Positions 26,796 to 35,816 of a stretch of 64,000 bases of DNA are shown one piece after another. Origin of the DNA: Pseudomonas putida. Lineage in GTDB: Bacteria; Pseudomonadota; Gammaproteobacteria; Pseudomonadales; Pseudomonadaceae. The position numbers were made by a program, and so were the translations under genes. Position 1 is the stretch's first letter, and each line of letters opens with the position of its first letter. The DNA lies in NCBI RefSeq assembly GCF_002906855.1, contig NZ_MINI01000038.1, positions 1,054,001-1,118,000 on the forward strand, read 5' to 3'. The notes beneath the pieces are model-generated. The model was not told the DNA's origin. It made no database searches and saw nothing but the letters and a program-made list of their open reading frames with translations.

Positions 26796-28253
26796 TTACT
26801 GCGCGATGGTCTTCACCGATACGCCGCGCTCGATCGGCGTCGAGGTGCGTCCATACACATCCTCGAAGCGTTCGATGTCGTCCTCGCCCAAGTAGCTGCC
26901 GGACTGCACCTCGATGATCTCCAGCGGGATCTTGCCCGGGTTGCGCAGGCGGTGGATCGAGGCGATCGGGATGTAGGTCGACTGGTTTTCGGTAAGCAGG
27001 AACACGTTTTCGTCACAGGTCACCTCGGCGGTGCCGGAGACCACGATCCAGTGTTCGGCACGGTGGTGGTGCATCTGCAGCGACAGGCTGGCGCCCGGCT
27101 TGACGGTGATGTGCTTGACCTGGAAGCGGCCGCCCATGTCCACCGAGTCGTACGAGCCCCACGGGCGATACACTTCCAGGTGGTTCTGGGTTTCGCTGCG
27201 GCCCTGCTCGTCGAGGGTCTTGACCATCTGCTTGACGCCCTGGACCTTGTCCTTGTGGGCAATCATCATCGCGTCCTTGGTCTCGACCACGACGATGTTC
27301 TCCAGGCCGATCACCGACACCAGCTTGCCGTTGCCGTGGATCATGCAGTTGCGGCTGTCCTGCACCACCACGTCGCCCTTGGTGACGTTGCCGTTGGGGT
27401 CCTTGTCGTGGACCTCCCACAGCGACGACCAGCAGCCCACATCGCTCCAGCCGGCCGACATCGGTACCACGCAGGCGCGCTGGGTCTTCTCCATCACCGC
27501 GTAGTCGATTGAGTTGTCCGGGCAGCAGGCAAAGGTGGCTTCGTCGATGCTCAATATATCGCCATCTTCCTGGCTGCGCTCCAGGGCCAGCAGGCAGGTA
27601 TCGTAGATGTCGGAGTCGTGCTTTTTCAGTTCTTCGAGGAAGCGGCTGGCGCGGAACAGGAACATGCCGCTGTTCCAGAAGTAGCCACCGGCGGCGACGA
27701 ACTCGGCGGCGCGTTTTTCGTCGGGTTTCTCGACGAACTGGGCGACCCGGGCCACGCCCTCGGGCAGCAATGCGTCCTGGCTGGAACGGATATAGCCGTA
27801 GCCGGTTTCCGGTTTGGTCGCGGGCACGCCGAACAACACCATTTCGCCACGCTCGGCGGCCACAGTGGCCAGGGCCAGGGCACGTTGCAGGGCCTTCTGG
27901 TCGTCGATCACGTGGTCGGCAGGCAGCACCAGCATCAAGTCGTCACGGCCTTCGTTGACCAGTTTCATGGCCGTCATCGCCACCGCTGGCGCAGTGTTGC
28001 GACCGAACGGCTCCATCAGGATGCCCTGGGTTTCCAGTTTCAGCGCCGCGAGCTGCTCCTGGACGATGAACTTGTGGTCCTTGTTGCAGACCACGACCGG
28101 GGTGTCCATGCCTTCGAAGCGCAGGCGCTCGAGGGTCTGCTGGAACAGAGTGTGTTCACCGGTCAGCGCCAGGAACTGCTTGGGGAACTGCTTGCGCGAC
28201 AGAGGCCACAGACGCGAACCGCTACCACCAGAAAGAATTACCGGGATCATCAT
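26796..28253 (-). CDS. algA: Bifunctional mannose-6-phosphate isomerase / mannose-1-phosphate guanylyltransferase
   Basis: This 485-residue protein has the N-terminal GDP-mannose pyrophosphorylase domain with the signature GGSGSRLWPLSRKQFPKQF (about residues 9-27) and FVEKP (173-177), and a C-terminal cupin isomerase domain with the metal-binding motif QMHHHRAEHW (393-402). It makes mannose-6-phosphate from fructose-6-phosphate and GDP-mannose from mannose-1-phosphate, the feed for AlgD. It is the last gene of the alginate operon; the start has two adjacent ATGs (28253 and 28250). Confidence 0.97.
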   Translation of the reverse strand: MMIPVILSGGSGSRLWPLSRKQFPKQFLALTGEHTLFQQTLERLRFEGMDTPVVVCNKDHKFIVQEQLAALKLETQGILMEPFGRNTAPAVAMTAMKLVNEGRDDLMLVLPADHVIDDQKALQRALALATVAAERGEMVLFGVPATKPETGYGYIRSSQDALLPEGVARVAQFVEKPDEKRAAEFVAAGGYFWNSGMFLFRASRFLEELKKHDSDIYDTCLLALERSQEDGDILSIDEATFACCPDNSIDYAVMEKTQRACVVPMSAGWSDVGCWSSLWEVHDKDPNGNVTKGDVVVQDSRNCMIHGNGKLVSVIGLENIVVVETKDAMMIAHKDKVQGVKQMVKTLDEQGRSETQNHLEVYRPWGSYDSVDMGGRFQVKHITVKPGASLSLQMHHHRAEHWIVVSGTAEVTCDENVFLLTENQSTYIPIASIHRLRNPGKIPLEIIEVQSGSYLGEDDIERFEDVYGRTSTPIERGVSVKTIAQ

Positions 28254-28285
28254 GTTTCTCCAATAGTCGTTATGAGGCAGGGGGA

Positions 28286-28933
28286 TCAGTTGCTAGCCAC
28301 GGGGCGAGTTACCCACACCGGCGACAAGTTGCTGCCGGAACCCGTTACGTACAGCACGGCCGCTTCGCCACGCTCCAGGGCGACCGGTTTCAGGTCGCTG
28401 ACTTTCTTGTTGCCTTCGAACAAGGCCAGGTTGACCTTGACCGGATTGATTTCACGCTCGCCACGGCCCTTGGTGGCCACCGACGGCACCACTTCGGTCT
28501 TGCCGTCGGCGGTTTTCAGGGTCACTGCCTGGTCGCTGAGGTTCTGCACGCGTACCAGGGCTTTCTGCTTGTTCTTGAACGGTGGTTCTTCGATCAGCTG
28601 CGGGCTGCCGCTGGTGCTGTTGACCAGGGTGTAGTACTTGTCCGCAGCCAGCTTCACCGGCACGCTCTTGCCGCCAACCTGGGCGGTGTAGTCACCGCCC
28701 GGCAGGAAGCTGAAGTCGCTGCTGGCCTGGGCGCCAACCTGCTTGATCTGGGTGTTGCCGACGCTGGCCGCAGCCGGGGCGCTGGCAGCGTTGTACAGGC
28801 GCACGAAGGTCGAGCCCTTTGGTGCGCTCGGGCCGTACAGCGCGGCGTCGGCACCGGCGAAGGCCTGCATGGACGCAAGGGAAAGGCCGGCCGCGAGGGT
28901 GAGGGCTTTGGCAATGGAAGTCTTGGTAGTCAT
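28286..28933 (-). CDS. algF: Alginate O-acetylation protein AlgF
   Basis: This 215-residue protein has a signal peptide (about residues 1-26, ending MQAFAGADAALYGP). It is a periplasmic beta-rich protein with the segments GSTFVRLYNAA and VRVQNLSDQAVTLKTADGK. AlgF works with AlgI, AlgJ and AlgX to O-acetylate alginate. The ATG at 28933 has an AGAGGA ribosome-binding site at good spacing; an ATG two codons upstream (28939) is too close to it. It lies 32 bases before algA and 20 bases after algJ. Confidence 0.93.
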   Translation of the reverse strand: MTTKTSIAKALTLAAGLSLASMQAFAGADAALYGPSAPKGSTFVRLYNAASAPAAASVGNTQIKQVGAQASSDFSFLPGGDYTAQVGGKSVPVKLAADKYYTLVNSTSGSPQLIEEPPFKNKQKALVRVQNLSDQAVTLKTADGKTEVVPSVATKGRGEREINPVKVNLALFEGNKKVSDLKPVALERGEAAVLYVTGSGSNLSPVWVTRPVASN

Positions 28934-28953
28934 GTGCATTTCCTCTCTATCGA

Positions 28954-30111
28954 TCAGTGATTCGTCCGGGTGGACGACAAGGCCAGGTTTTCTTCGGATT
29001 GACTGGAGTTCTTCAGCTGCGCGATCCACTGCGGGTCGAAGCTGCTGAGGTCGTTGGTCATGGGCAGATAACGTTCGGGGAATTCCCACACCACCACTTG
29101 TGGCGCGGCGTTCTTGAAGGCATCGCTCTGCAGGTACTTGAGCATCGGCAGCAGCGGGCCGTGGCCGTCTTCGGCGTAGTTGGCGACGTCGCTGTGCAGT
29201 GCCTGTTGCAGCGCACCAAGGAAGTTCCAGTGCGGGTTGGCGCTGTAGCTGGTGCCCACCAGGGCGACCGGGATCTGGTTGTCGGCGAACAGGGCGTCGT
29301 TGCCATCGCCTTCGGCCTCGGCTGGACGGGTGGTGCGTTGTTGCAGGTTGTCCGGGGTCGGCAAAAGGTTGCTGAACAGCGGGTCCAGCGGCAGGAAGTT
29401 GGTCAGGTCGCCCTTGTACGGGGCGGTGCTGCCGGCCTCGGTGATGAAAGTCTGTGGGTCGCCGTTGAGCAGGCTCTGGCGGCTGACCGCTTCGGCCAGT
29501 GCCTGCGCCGCCACTTCGGCACCCATCGGCGTCCAGTGGGTGTCGGTGCGCAGGAACACCTGGCCACGAGCCTTGGCCTGCTCCAGTGCAGCCATCAGGT
29601 CAGGGGCGAACACGTTGGCCTGGCGCGCCTGGGCATGGAACTGGTTGTACAGGTCGTCATGCAGGCTGGCGGGTTGCTCCTTGCCGATGTATTCGGAATA
29701 CACCCGTGCCTTGGCCGGGATGATCGCCAGCACCAGCTGGCTGCCATGCTTCTGCAGGGTGTCACGCACACCGCGGATCAGTGCCAGGTTGTCCTGCATC
29801 AGCTGTTCGGCACCGGCGGTGGGCTTGAACTCTTCGTCGCTGAACAGCCACTGGTCGCGGCCCAGCACCACGCCAGGGCGGCCTTCGTTGAATAGTTTGA
29901 AGTCCAGTGCGGCCCAAAGGTTGGTGCCCAGGCGCTTGATCGGGAACTGGTCGTCGTAGTGGGTTTCTGCGGCCTTGGCCAGCTTGCCGTTGAGCAGGGT
30001 CATCTGCTCGGTACGGTGGAAGCTCTCGAAGCCACCGGTGGACCAGGCACCCATGCCCACCAGCAGGCCGAGGAACGACAGGGAATAGGTGACGCGTAAT
30101 GTCCGGGTCAT
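28954..30111 (-). CDS. algJ: Alginate O-acetyltransferase AlgJ
   Basis: This 385-residue protein has an N-terminal membrane anchor/uncleaved signal (about residues 5-22) and an SGNH-hydrolase-like domain related to AlgX, with the DTHWTPMGAEVAAQAL segment (catalytic Asp-x-His) and the nucleophile region ALVGTSYS. AlgJ is a periplasmic acetyl-transfer partner of AlgI. ATG 30111 is chosen because GAGGT lies seven bases upstream; an in-frame GTG at 30120 is the alternative. Confidence 0.93.
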   Translation of the reverse strand: MTRTLRVTYSLSFLGLLVGMGAWSTGGFESFHRTEQMTLLNGKLAKAAETHYDDQFPIKRLGTNLWAALDFKLFNEGRPGVVLGRDQWLFSDEEFKPTAGAEQLMQDNLALIRGVRDTLQKHGSQLVLAIIPAKARVYSEYIGKEQPASLHDDLYNQFHAQARQANVFAPDLMAALEQAKARGQVFLRTDTHWTPMGAEVAAQALAEAVSRQSLLNGDPQTFITEAGSTAPYKGDLTNFLPLDPLFSNLLPTPDNLQQRTTRPAEAEGDGNDALFADNQIPVALVGTSYSANPHWNFLGALQQALHSDVANYAEDGHGPLLPMLKYLQSDAFKNAAPQVVVWEFPERYLPMTNDLSSFDPQWIAQLKNSSQSEENLALSSTRTNH

Positions 30112-30121
30112 GTCATCCACC

Positions 30122-31579
30122 TCAGAACTGGAAGTACAGGAACGGCGAGTAGCTCTGCGCCGAAAGCTTGAGGATCGAGGCCACGAACAGCAGCAGGATC
30201 AGGGCGCGGGTCATCACCCGGGTCCAGTCCAGGCCGATCGAGCCGTCGGCGTTGACTTGCACCGGGGTGGCGTTCGCCGTCGGGTTCGCGTTGCGGTAGA
30301 AGTCGCGCAGACCGAAGAACGCCAGGGTGAGGTAGGCGATCACCAGGGTCGCCACCTGCAGGCCGGTGAGCTGGGCGCGGTTGAGTTCCGACAGCTGCCA
30401 CTCACCGAAGCTGAACATGGCGCCGTACATGCGGGCGGCGACGTGCAGGTTCTCGGCACGGAAGATCACCCAGCCGACCACCACCAGCAGGAAGGTGAAG
30501 GCCCACTTGACCGGGTTGAAGCGCTGCGGGTTGGTGTCGATGCCCAGCGCCCTCTCGATCGCCAGCCACATGCCGTGCCAGGCGCCCCAGATGATGTAGG
30601 TGAAGTTGGCACCGTGCCACAGGCCGCCCAGCAGCATGGTCAGGAACAGGTTGCGGTAGGTGTTGAAGGTGCCTTTGCGGTTGCCGCCCAAGGTGATGTA
30701 CAGGTAGTCGCGCAGCCAGGTCGACAGGCTGATGTGCCAGCGCCGCCAGAATTCGGTGATCGACTGGCTGATGTACGGCTGCTTGAAGTTCTCCATGAAG
30801 CGGAAGCCCATCATCAGGCCCAGGCCGATGGCCATGTCGCTGTAGCCGCTGAAGTCGAAGTACAGCTGCGCGGTGTAGGCCAGGGCACCCAGCCAGGCGT
30901 CGCCGGTGGTCGGGTTCTGCAGGGCGAAGCAATGGTCGGCGACCACCGCCAGGGTATCGGCGATGAACACTTTCTTGATGAAGCCCTGCATGAAGCGGGT
31001 GCAGCCTTCGGAGAACTTGTCCAGGGTGTGGGTGCGGTTGTTGAACTGGTCGACCAAGTCCTTGAAGCGCAGCACGGGGCCGGCGATCAAGTGCGGGAAG
31101 ATCGCCACGAACGCCGCGAAGTCGATCAGGTTACGGGTGGCCGGGGTATCGCCGCGGTACACGTCGATGATGTAGCTGATCGACTCGAAGATGTAGAACG
31201 AGATACCGATCGGCAGCAGCACGTGGGTGAGGATGAAAGGCTCCAGGCCGAACGAGGTGATGATCGCATTGAGGCTGTCGACGCCGAAGTTGGCGTACTT
31301 GAAGTAGCCGAGGATCGCCAGGTCCACGCCGACGCCGAGCAGCAGCCAGCGCTGGGCCGGTTTGGTGCGCACGCCGGCGGCGCCGACTTTCAGGCCGATC
31401 CAGTAGTTCCACAGGGTCACCCCAGCGAACAGGGCGAGGAAGTCGACTCGCCACCAGGCGTAGAAGATGTAGCTGGCGACCAGCAGCAGCAGGTTGCGAT
31501 AGCGTTGCCCGCTCAAGTAGTACAAGCCGAGGAAGACCGGCAAGAACAGGAACAGGAACACGTTGGACGAGAAGACCAT
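30122..31579 (-). CDS. algI: Alginate O-acetyltransferase membrane protein AlgI (MBOAT)
   Basis: This 485-residue polytopic protein begins MVFSSNVFLFLFLPVFLGLYY, typical of AlgI/DltB-type MBOAT proteins. The WRRWHISLSTWLRDYLYI and GLWHGANFTYIIWGAWHG motifs carry the two conserved His residues of the family. It is thought to pass acetyl groups across the inner membrane to AlgJ/AlgX. An AAGGAGAA ribosome-binding site precedes the ATG. A 94-base gap with two GC-rich hairpins separates it from algL. Confidence 0.96.
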   Translation of the reverse strand: MVFSSNVFLFLFLPVFLGLYYLSGQRYRNLLLLVASYIFYAWWRVDFLALFAGVTLWNYWIGLKVGAAGVRTKPAQRWLLLGVGVDLAILGYFKYANFGVDSLNAIITSFGLEPFILTHVLLPIGISFYIFESISYIIDVYRGDTPATRNLIDFAAFVAIFPHLIAGPVLRFKDLVDQFNNRTHTLDKFSEGCTRFMQGFIKKVFIADTLAVVADHCFALQNPTTGDAWLGALAYTAQLYFDFSGYSDMAIGLGLMMGFRFMENFKQPYISQSITEFWRRWHISLSTWLRDYLYITLGGNRKGTFNTYRNLFLTMLLGGLWHGANFTYIIWGAWHGMWLAIERALGIDTNPQRFNPVKWAFTFLLVVVGWVIFRAENLHVAARMYGAMFSFGEWQLSELNRAQLTGLQVATLVIAYLTLAFFGLRDFYRNANPTANATPVQVNADGSIGLDWTRVMTRALILLLFVASILKLSAQSYSPFLYFQF

Positions 31580-31628
31580 CCCGGTTCTCCTTGTTGTTCA
31601 CAGCATCCGGGGCACAGCGCCCCCCAAA

Positions 31629-31670
31629 CCCCCCACGCCAAAGGTGGGGGGACCTAGCCCCCGCGGGGGC
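31629..31670 (-). promoter_or_regulatory. Tandem GC-rich hairpins between algL and algI
   Basis: Two stem-loops lie just after the algL stop. One pairs 31629-31636 with 31644-31651 (CCCCCCAC/GTGGGGGG, 7-base loop); the other is a perfect 14-base palindrome at 31657-31670 (GCCCCCGCGGGGGC). There is no U-run, so simple intrinsic termination is unlikely. They may act in attenuation, Rho-dependent stopping or mRNA stabilisation within the operon. Confidence 0.55.
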
Positions 31671-31673
31671 GCG

Positions 31674-32777
31674 TTATTTCTTCGATTCTGCGCTCGGGTC
31701 GTAGACCCGCGTCATGTCGCCGCCGAGCCTGAAACTGTTGAACGGCTGCATGTGCTGCTTGCGCTGCAGGGTGTCGCCAACGCAGTGATAGAGCGCACAC
31801 CAGGGTTCGAGCCAGGAGTACTTGCTGTCGACCTTGAGATCGGTCAGGTCCTGCTTCTCACCGGCGCGCTCCTTGAAGTGGCTTGGGTCGCGGGCACCGG
31901 CCAACACGCCCTCGCCCAGACGTTGCAGAGCGAAGTTGTTCTCGGCGCGCAGGTCGACGCCGTTGACCTGGGCGAAGCTGGCGATCATTGCCAGCGGCGG
32001 CAAGGCGTAGTTGTGATAAGCCAGGGCGCGCTGCTTGCGCTTGATCTCATTGGGCAGGAAGCCCTGATCGTCCACCTGGTTGGCGCCGATCTTGTATTCC
32101 TTCACGGCCCAGTCGAACAGGTCGCGGCGGTCGGTGGCCACGGCGGTGGCCATCACCGACCAGGCCGCCCAGTAGCTGTGGTTGTTGATCTTCGCCAGCG
32201 GCAGGTCGCTCCAGTCGCGCACGGTCTGCTCGGCGAGGCGGGCGAACCACTTCTCGATCAGCTCGGCCTCGGCCTGGTGCGCGGCCAGCGGCTGCGAGTT
32301 GGAGAATTTCAGGCGCAGCCACGACCCGCTCATGCTGCCCAGCGCCCATTTGCGCATGGACTTGCCGGTGTGGTTGTAGTCGGTGGACAGCAGCGCATCG
32401 GCGCGAGCCCAGCTACCGAGCCAGGCCAGGGTGCAATCGAGCTGCGCCGGGCGGCCATCACGCATGTACTGGCCGACCATCTTGCTCACGCCCTTCTCGA
32501 GCGTGGTGATGTCTTCGGTGGACTTGCGGAAGGCTTTTTCCGAGGCGACGTTGAGCGTCGCCCGGGCCTTGTCCGAGCCTTCGTACTTGCTGCGGAACTG
32601 CAGCGCGCCGGTGTACGGCTTGGGGGCCGGTTCGCAGCGGAAGTTGCCGTCCCCGGTCTTCAGCTTCTCGATGCCCTCGTAGTAACCCTGCGGGGGCACC
32701 AGTGCGGCATGGGCGGCGCTACCGAACATGGCAAGGGTGAGCAGGGCGGGGCTGAAGATTCGCTTGAATAGGGTCAT
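31674..32777 (-). CDS. algL: Alginate lyase AlgL
   Basis: This 367-residue protein has a signal peptide (about residues 1-24, ending GSAAHA) and the polysaccharide-lyase-family-5 alpha-toroid pattern. The catalytic motif NNHSYW is at 198-203; an Arg/Tyr pair in KRKQRALAYHNYAL (about 245-258) fits the family's active-site Arg and Tyr. It is periplasmic and degrades misdirected alginate by beta-elimination at mannuronate. It sits between algX and algI, its standard place. Confidence 0.96.
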   Translation of the reverse strand: MTLFKRIFSPALLTLAMFGSAAHAALVPPQGYYEGIEKLKTGDGNFRCEPAPKPYTGALQFRSKYEGSDKARATLNVASEKAFRKSTEDITTLEKGVSKMVGQYMRDGRPAQLDCTLAWLGSWARADALLSTDYNHTGKSMRKWALGSMSGSWLRLKFSNSQPLAAHQAEAELIEKWFARLAEQTVRDWSDLPLAKINNHSYWAAWSVMATAVATDRRDLFDWAVKEYKIGANQVDDQGFLPNEIKRKQRALAYHNYALPPLAMIASFAQVNGVDLRAENNFALQRLGEGVLAGARDPSHFKERAGEKQDLTDLKVDSKYSWLEPWCALYHCVGDTLQRKQHMQPFNSFRLGGDMTRVYDPSAESKK

Positions 32778-32784
32778 GATCGCC

Positions 32785-34227
32785 TCACTGTCCGGCCTGC
32801 GCAGTCTGCGCGGGCACGGCGAAGTTGTTGCGTTTGCAGAGCTTGGCCTCGACTTTCTGGGTGCCGCTTTCCGGCCCCTGGACCTCGAAGGCCAACAGGT
32901 TCTGGCTGGCCCAGTCCTCGTCTTCGCGCATCTGGAAGACGAAGCGGCCGTCAGTATCGGAGGTTTCCGGTTTTTCCAGCTTGATGTCCTCGTGGCGGCC
33001 GTTGAGGTACCACAGGGTCGCCTGCAGCACCTTCACCGAAGGGTCTTCGAACTTGATGTCCATCTGCAGGTTGCGGTTGACCAGGTCCTTGATCACGCCG
33101 CCCTTGCCATTGACCATCAGCTCGTTCTTGCCAGGCTTGAGCGTGGTGCTGGCGCTCATCAGCGCCGGGCGCGCATCGCAGCCGTCGTCGAGCAGGCCGA
33201 GGATCTGCCGCCAGATGGTCTCCTGGTCCAGGCGGTACAGCGGCGAGAACTCCCAGATGAGGATCTTCGGCGGGTGGTTCTGGAATTCTTCGCTGCCCAG
33301 ATACTGGATCATCGAGCCTTCAAGGCCGCCACCGGGGAAGGCGACGTTGAGCACGTCGGCGCCGATGTACTGCTCGAGGAAGCCGCTGAAGTTGTAGTTC
33401 TTGCCACTGTGGCTGGTGCCGACCAGGGTGATCTGAGCGTTGCCGCTGTCACCGAACAGGTCGTCGCCGCCGCCGGTCGAGCCTTTCGGTTCGGTGGCGA
33501 ACTGGTCCATGTACTGCACCGCGTAGCTGGTGCCGCAGAGCTGGCCGGCAACGTTGTGCAGGGTGCCGGTCTTGCCCATGCGCCCGGACTTGTGGGTTTC
33601 GAATTCCTTGCGCGGGATGCCTTCGAAGGCCGGCATCTTGTGCACGGTGTCGGCCACGATCTTGGCCGCGCGCTCGGCGCCGTAGGGCGTCCAGTGCTGG
33701 TCACCGCGGAAGTAGAAATCCTTGCCCTGGTCGGCGGCGGCCAGCTGCTCGTTGGTCAGCGGCGACAGGTCGGGCACGTTGTAGCCCATGCTGGCGAAGC
33801 GCTTGAGCATGGCCTGGTAGTTGCCCAGCGCCTTCTGATAGTCGAAAGCGGCTTTCTCGTCGGGCTTGAGCATGTTGCGGTTCACCAGGCCACGGGTCGG
33901 CTGATAGACCACGACCAGTTCCACACCGCGTTTCTTGAACGCATCGTGCACCTGCTGCAGGCGCTTGTAGCCGGCCGGTGTGGTGTTGAACTCGGTGCGC
34001 AGGTCTTCGCGGGTCCGGAACAGCCAGTCGCCCTGGGCCTGCACCAGCGTGGTGAAGTTCTGCTGGTAGCGGGTGGTGTAGCGGCTGGCGTCATGCGCCT
34101 CGGGGCACAGCTGGCAGCAAGGTTCGGCGGTGAAGGTCGGGGCCTTCACTTCGTCGGCGCGCACGCCCTGGCTGATGGCCAGGAGGGCGGCGGACAGGCC
34201 CAGCAGTTTCATCAGGTGTGGAGTCAT
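32785..34227 (-). CDS. algX: Alginate O-acetyltransferase / biosynthesis protein AlgX
   Basis: This 480-residue protein has a signal peptide (about residues 1-24). The N-terminal SGNH-hydrolase-like domain shows the catalytic Asp-x-His in GDQHWTPYG (Asp176, His178) and the nucleophile Ser in GTSHS (Ser272). A C-terminal carbohydrate-binding domain follows (about 345-470). An N-terminal cysteine pair (CCQLC, 37-41) is present. AlgX acetylates polymannuronate in the periplasm and belongs to the export complex with AlgK. Confidence 0.96.
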   Translation of the reverse strand: MTPHLMKLLGLSAALLAISQGVRADEVKAPTFTAEPCCQLCPEAHDASRYTTRYQQNFTTLVQAQGDWLFRTREDLRTEFNTTPAGYKRLQQVHDAFKKRGVELVVVYQPTRGLVNRNMLKPDEKAAFDYQKALGNYQAMLKRFASMGYNVPDLSPLTNEQLAAADQGKDFYFRGDQHWTPYGAERAAKIVADTVHKMPAFEGIPRKEFETHKSGRMGKTGTLHNVAGQLCGTSYAVQYMDQFATEPKGSTGGGDDLFGDSGNAQITLVGTSHSGKNYNFSGFLEQYIGADVLNVAFPGGGLEGSMIQYLGSEEFQNHPPKILIWEFSPLYRLDQETIWRQILGLLDDGCDARPALMSASTTLKPGKNELMVNGKGGVIKDLVNRNLQMDIKFEDPSVKVLQATLWYLNGRHEDIKLEKPETSDTDGRFVFQMREDEDWASQNLLAFEVQGPESGTQKVEAKLCKRNNFAVPAQTAQAGQ

Positions 34228-34240
34228 GGTCTGGGCTTCC

Positions 34241-35800
34241 TTAATCGATCATTTCGGTCTGGCGTTCGACCGGGTCGATCAGCACGGCCTTCTGCTGGCG
34301 CACCAGCAGGTCGAGGATTTCGTCCTGGCGCTCGCCGAGGATGCCGTTGAGGCTGATGCCGCTGGCTTTGCGCGGGGCGAGCATGGACACCTTGTACAAC
34401 TCGACCGACAGCGGCGAGTCGATCGACAGCGGGCCGGAGCCGTTGGCCGCCAGCTCGCCGCCGACCACAATCAGCGACACCTTGGTGTCGAACGGGTCGA
34501 GGGCGATGTCGCGGTCGGTGTCGGACAGGTCCTTGATGTGCCCGTACACGCCGACCAGGCCGTTGGCCATGGCGATGTTCTCGTACAGGCGGATGTTCAC
34601 GCTGTTGCGCACGCGGATACCGTGGCGACGGTTGTTGATCAGCTTGTTGCCCCAGATCAGGTTGTCGCCGCTCTCATACAAGGTGATGCCGTCGGTGTGG
34701 TTGCGGTAGATCTCGTTGTAGGCCACCAGGTTGTTGACGCTGTTGCGGTCGATCACCACGCCCGAGAGCTTGTTGTCGTAGCTCTTGTTGTTGATGATCC
34801 AGCTGTCGTTGACTTCACGGGAAACGATGATGCCGTGCTTCTTCTTGGTGCCGTACACGGTGTTGCCGGCGATGATCAGGCGGTGCGAACGGTCGTGCGG
34901 GTCGATGCCGTAGACGATGTTGTCGTGGTAGGTGTTGTCCTTGACCACGAAGTCGGAGGTCTCGTAGCAATAGAAGCCGTACCACATGTCGCTGAAGGTC
35001 GAGCCGATGATCCAGCCGGTCGGCTCCGGGCGGCCCATGCGCTGGGACATGTTCGGTGTGTACTGCGAAATGCTCACGCCGTACGACTTGGACTTGGCAT
35101 AGCCGAAGCTGGCCATCTTCGTGTTGACGATATAGGTCTCGGTACCGCCCCACGACAACAGGAACGGGCGGAATTCCTTGGGCGAGCGGAAGGTCGCCGG
35201 GCCGTTGTCCTTCTCGCGCCAGCCAGTCACCTGGGTGTCGGTGACGAACAGCTTGCCGTCGTTGACCAGGAACGAACCGCCTTCCTGGGACAGGCGCAGC
35301 TGCTTGACCTTGCCATCGATCTCGAGAATGCCCTTCTGCCCGACCACGATCGGCAGGCGCGCCAGGTACACGCCTGGTTCGACTTCGCTGAGGTACTGCT
35401 TGGGCACCTTCTTGCTCAGTTCGACCAGGTCGATATGGCCGTCATCGATGAAGATCGCCTGGGGAATGCCATGCTGGCGCTGCACCCACTCGGCGGCCTT
35501 GTTGTCGCCGCCGACGAATTCCTTGAGGGTGTCCTCCTGGAACATGCGCCGGACGCTGACCTTGCCCTTGTGACGGCGGTCGATCTTCTTCTGCACCGCT
35601 GCGGCGGTGTAGCCGGTCAGGTCGGGCAGTTTCGGCGGGTCCATCTGCAGCGGCTCGATCGGAGCGCTGGCCACGGTGTAGGTCTTGGCCTGCTGCAGCT
35701 CCTTGGCGATCACCTGGGGCTCTGCGGCGACAGCCAGGTGGCTTGCCAGCAGCAAAGCGCTGGCCAGGAGGCTGTGACGGATGTGCGGGTGAAGGTTCAT
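34241..35800 (-). CDS. algG: Mannuronan C5-epimerase AlgG
   Basis: This 519-residue protein has a signal peptide (about residues 1-26) and a right-handed beta-helix (CASH/PbH1 repeats, about 220-470, rich in repeating N-x-I/V-turns such as NLVAYNEIYRNHTDGITLY). The catalytic DPHD motif is at 300-303, followed by RSHRL. It converts mannuronate to guluronate in the polymer in the periplasm and also protects the chain during export. Confidence 0.97.
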   Translation of the reverse strand: MNLHPHIRHSLLASALLLASHLAVAAEPQVIAKELQQAKTYTVASAPIEPLQMDPPKLPDLTGYTAAAVQKKIDRRHKGKVSVRRMFQEDTLKEFVGGDNKAAEWVQRQHGIPQAIFIDDGHIDLVELSKKVPKQYLSEVEPGVYLARLPIVVGQKGILEIDGKVKQLRLSQEGGSFLVNDGKLFVTDTQVTGWREKDNGPATFRSPKEFRPFLLSWGGTETYIVNTKMASFGYAKSKSYGVSISQYTPNMSQRMGRPEPTGWIIGSTFSDMWYGFYCYETSDFVVKDNTYHDNIVYGIDPHDRSHRLIIAGNTVYGTKKKHGIIVSREVNDSWIINNKSYDNKLSGVVIDRNSVNNLVAYNEIYRNHTDGITLYESGDNLIWGNKLINNRRHGIRVRNSVNIRLYENIAMANGLVGVYGHIKDLSDTDRDIALDPFDTKVSLIVVGGELAANGSGPLSIDSPLSVELYKVSMLAPRKASGISLNGILGERQDEILDLLVRQQKAVLIDPVERQTEMID

Positions 35801-35816
35801 CAGGGGTCTCCCGGCC

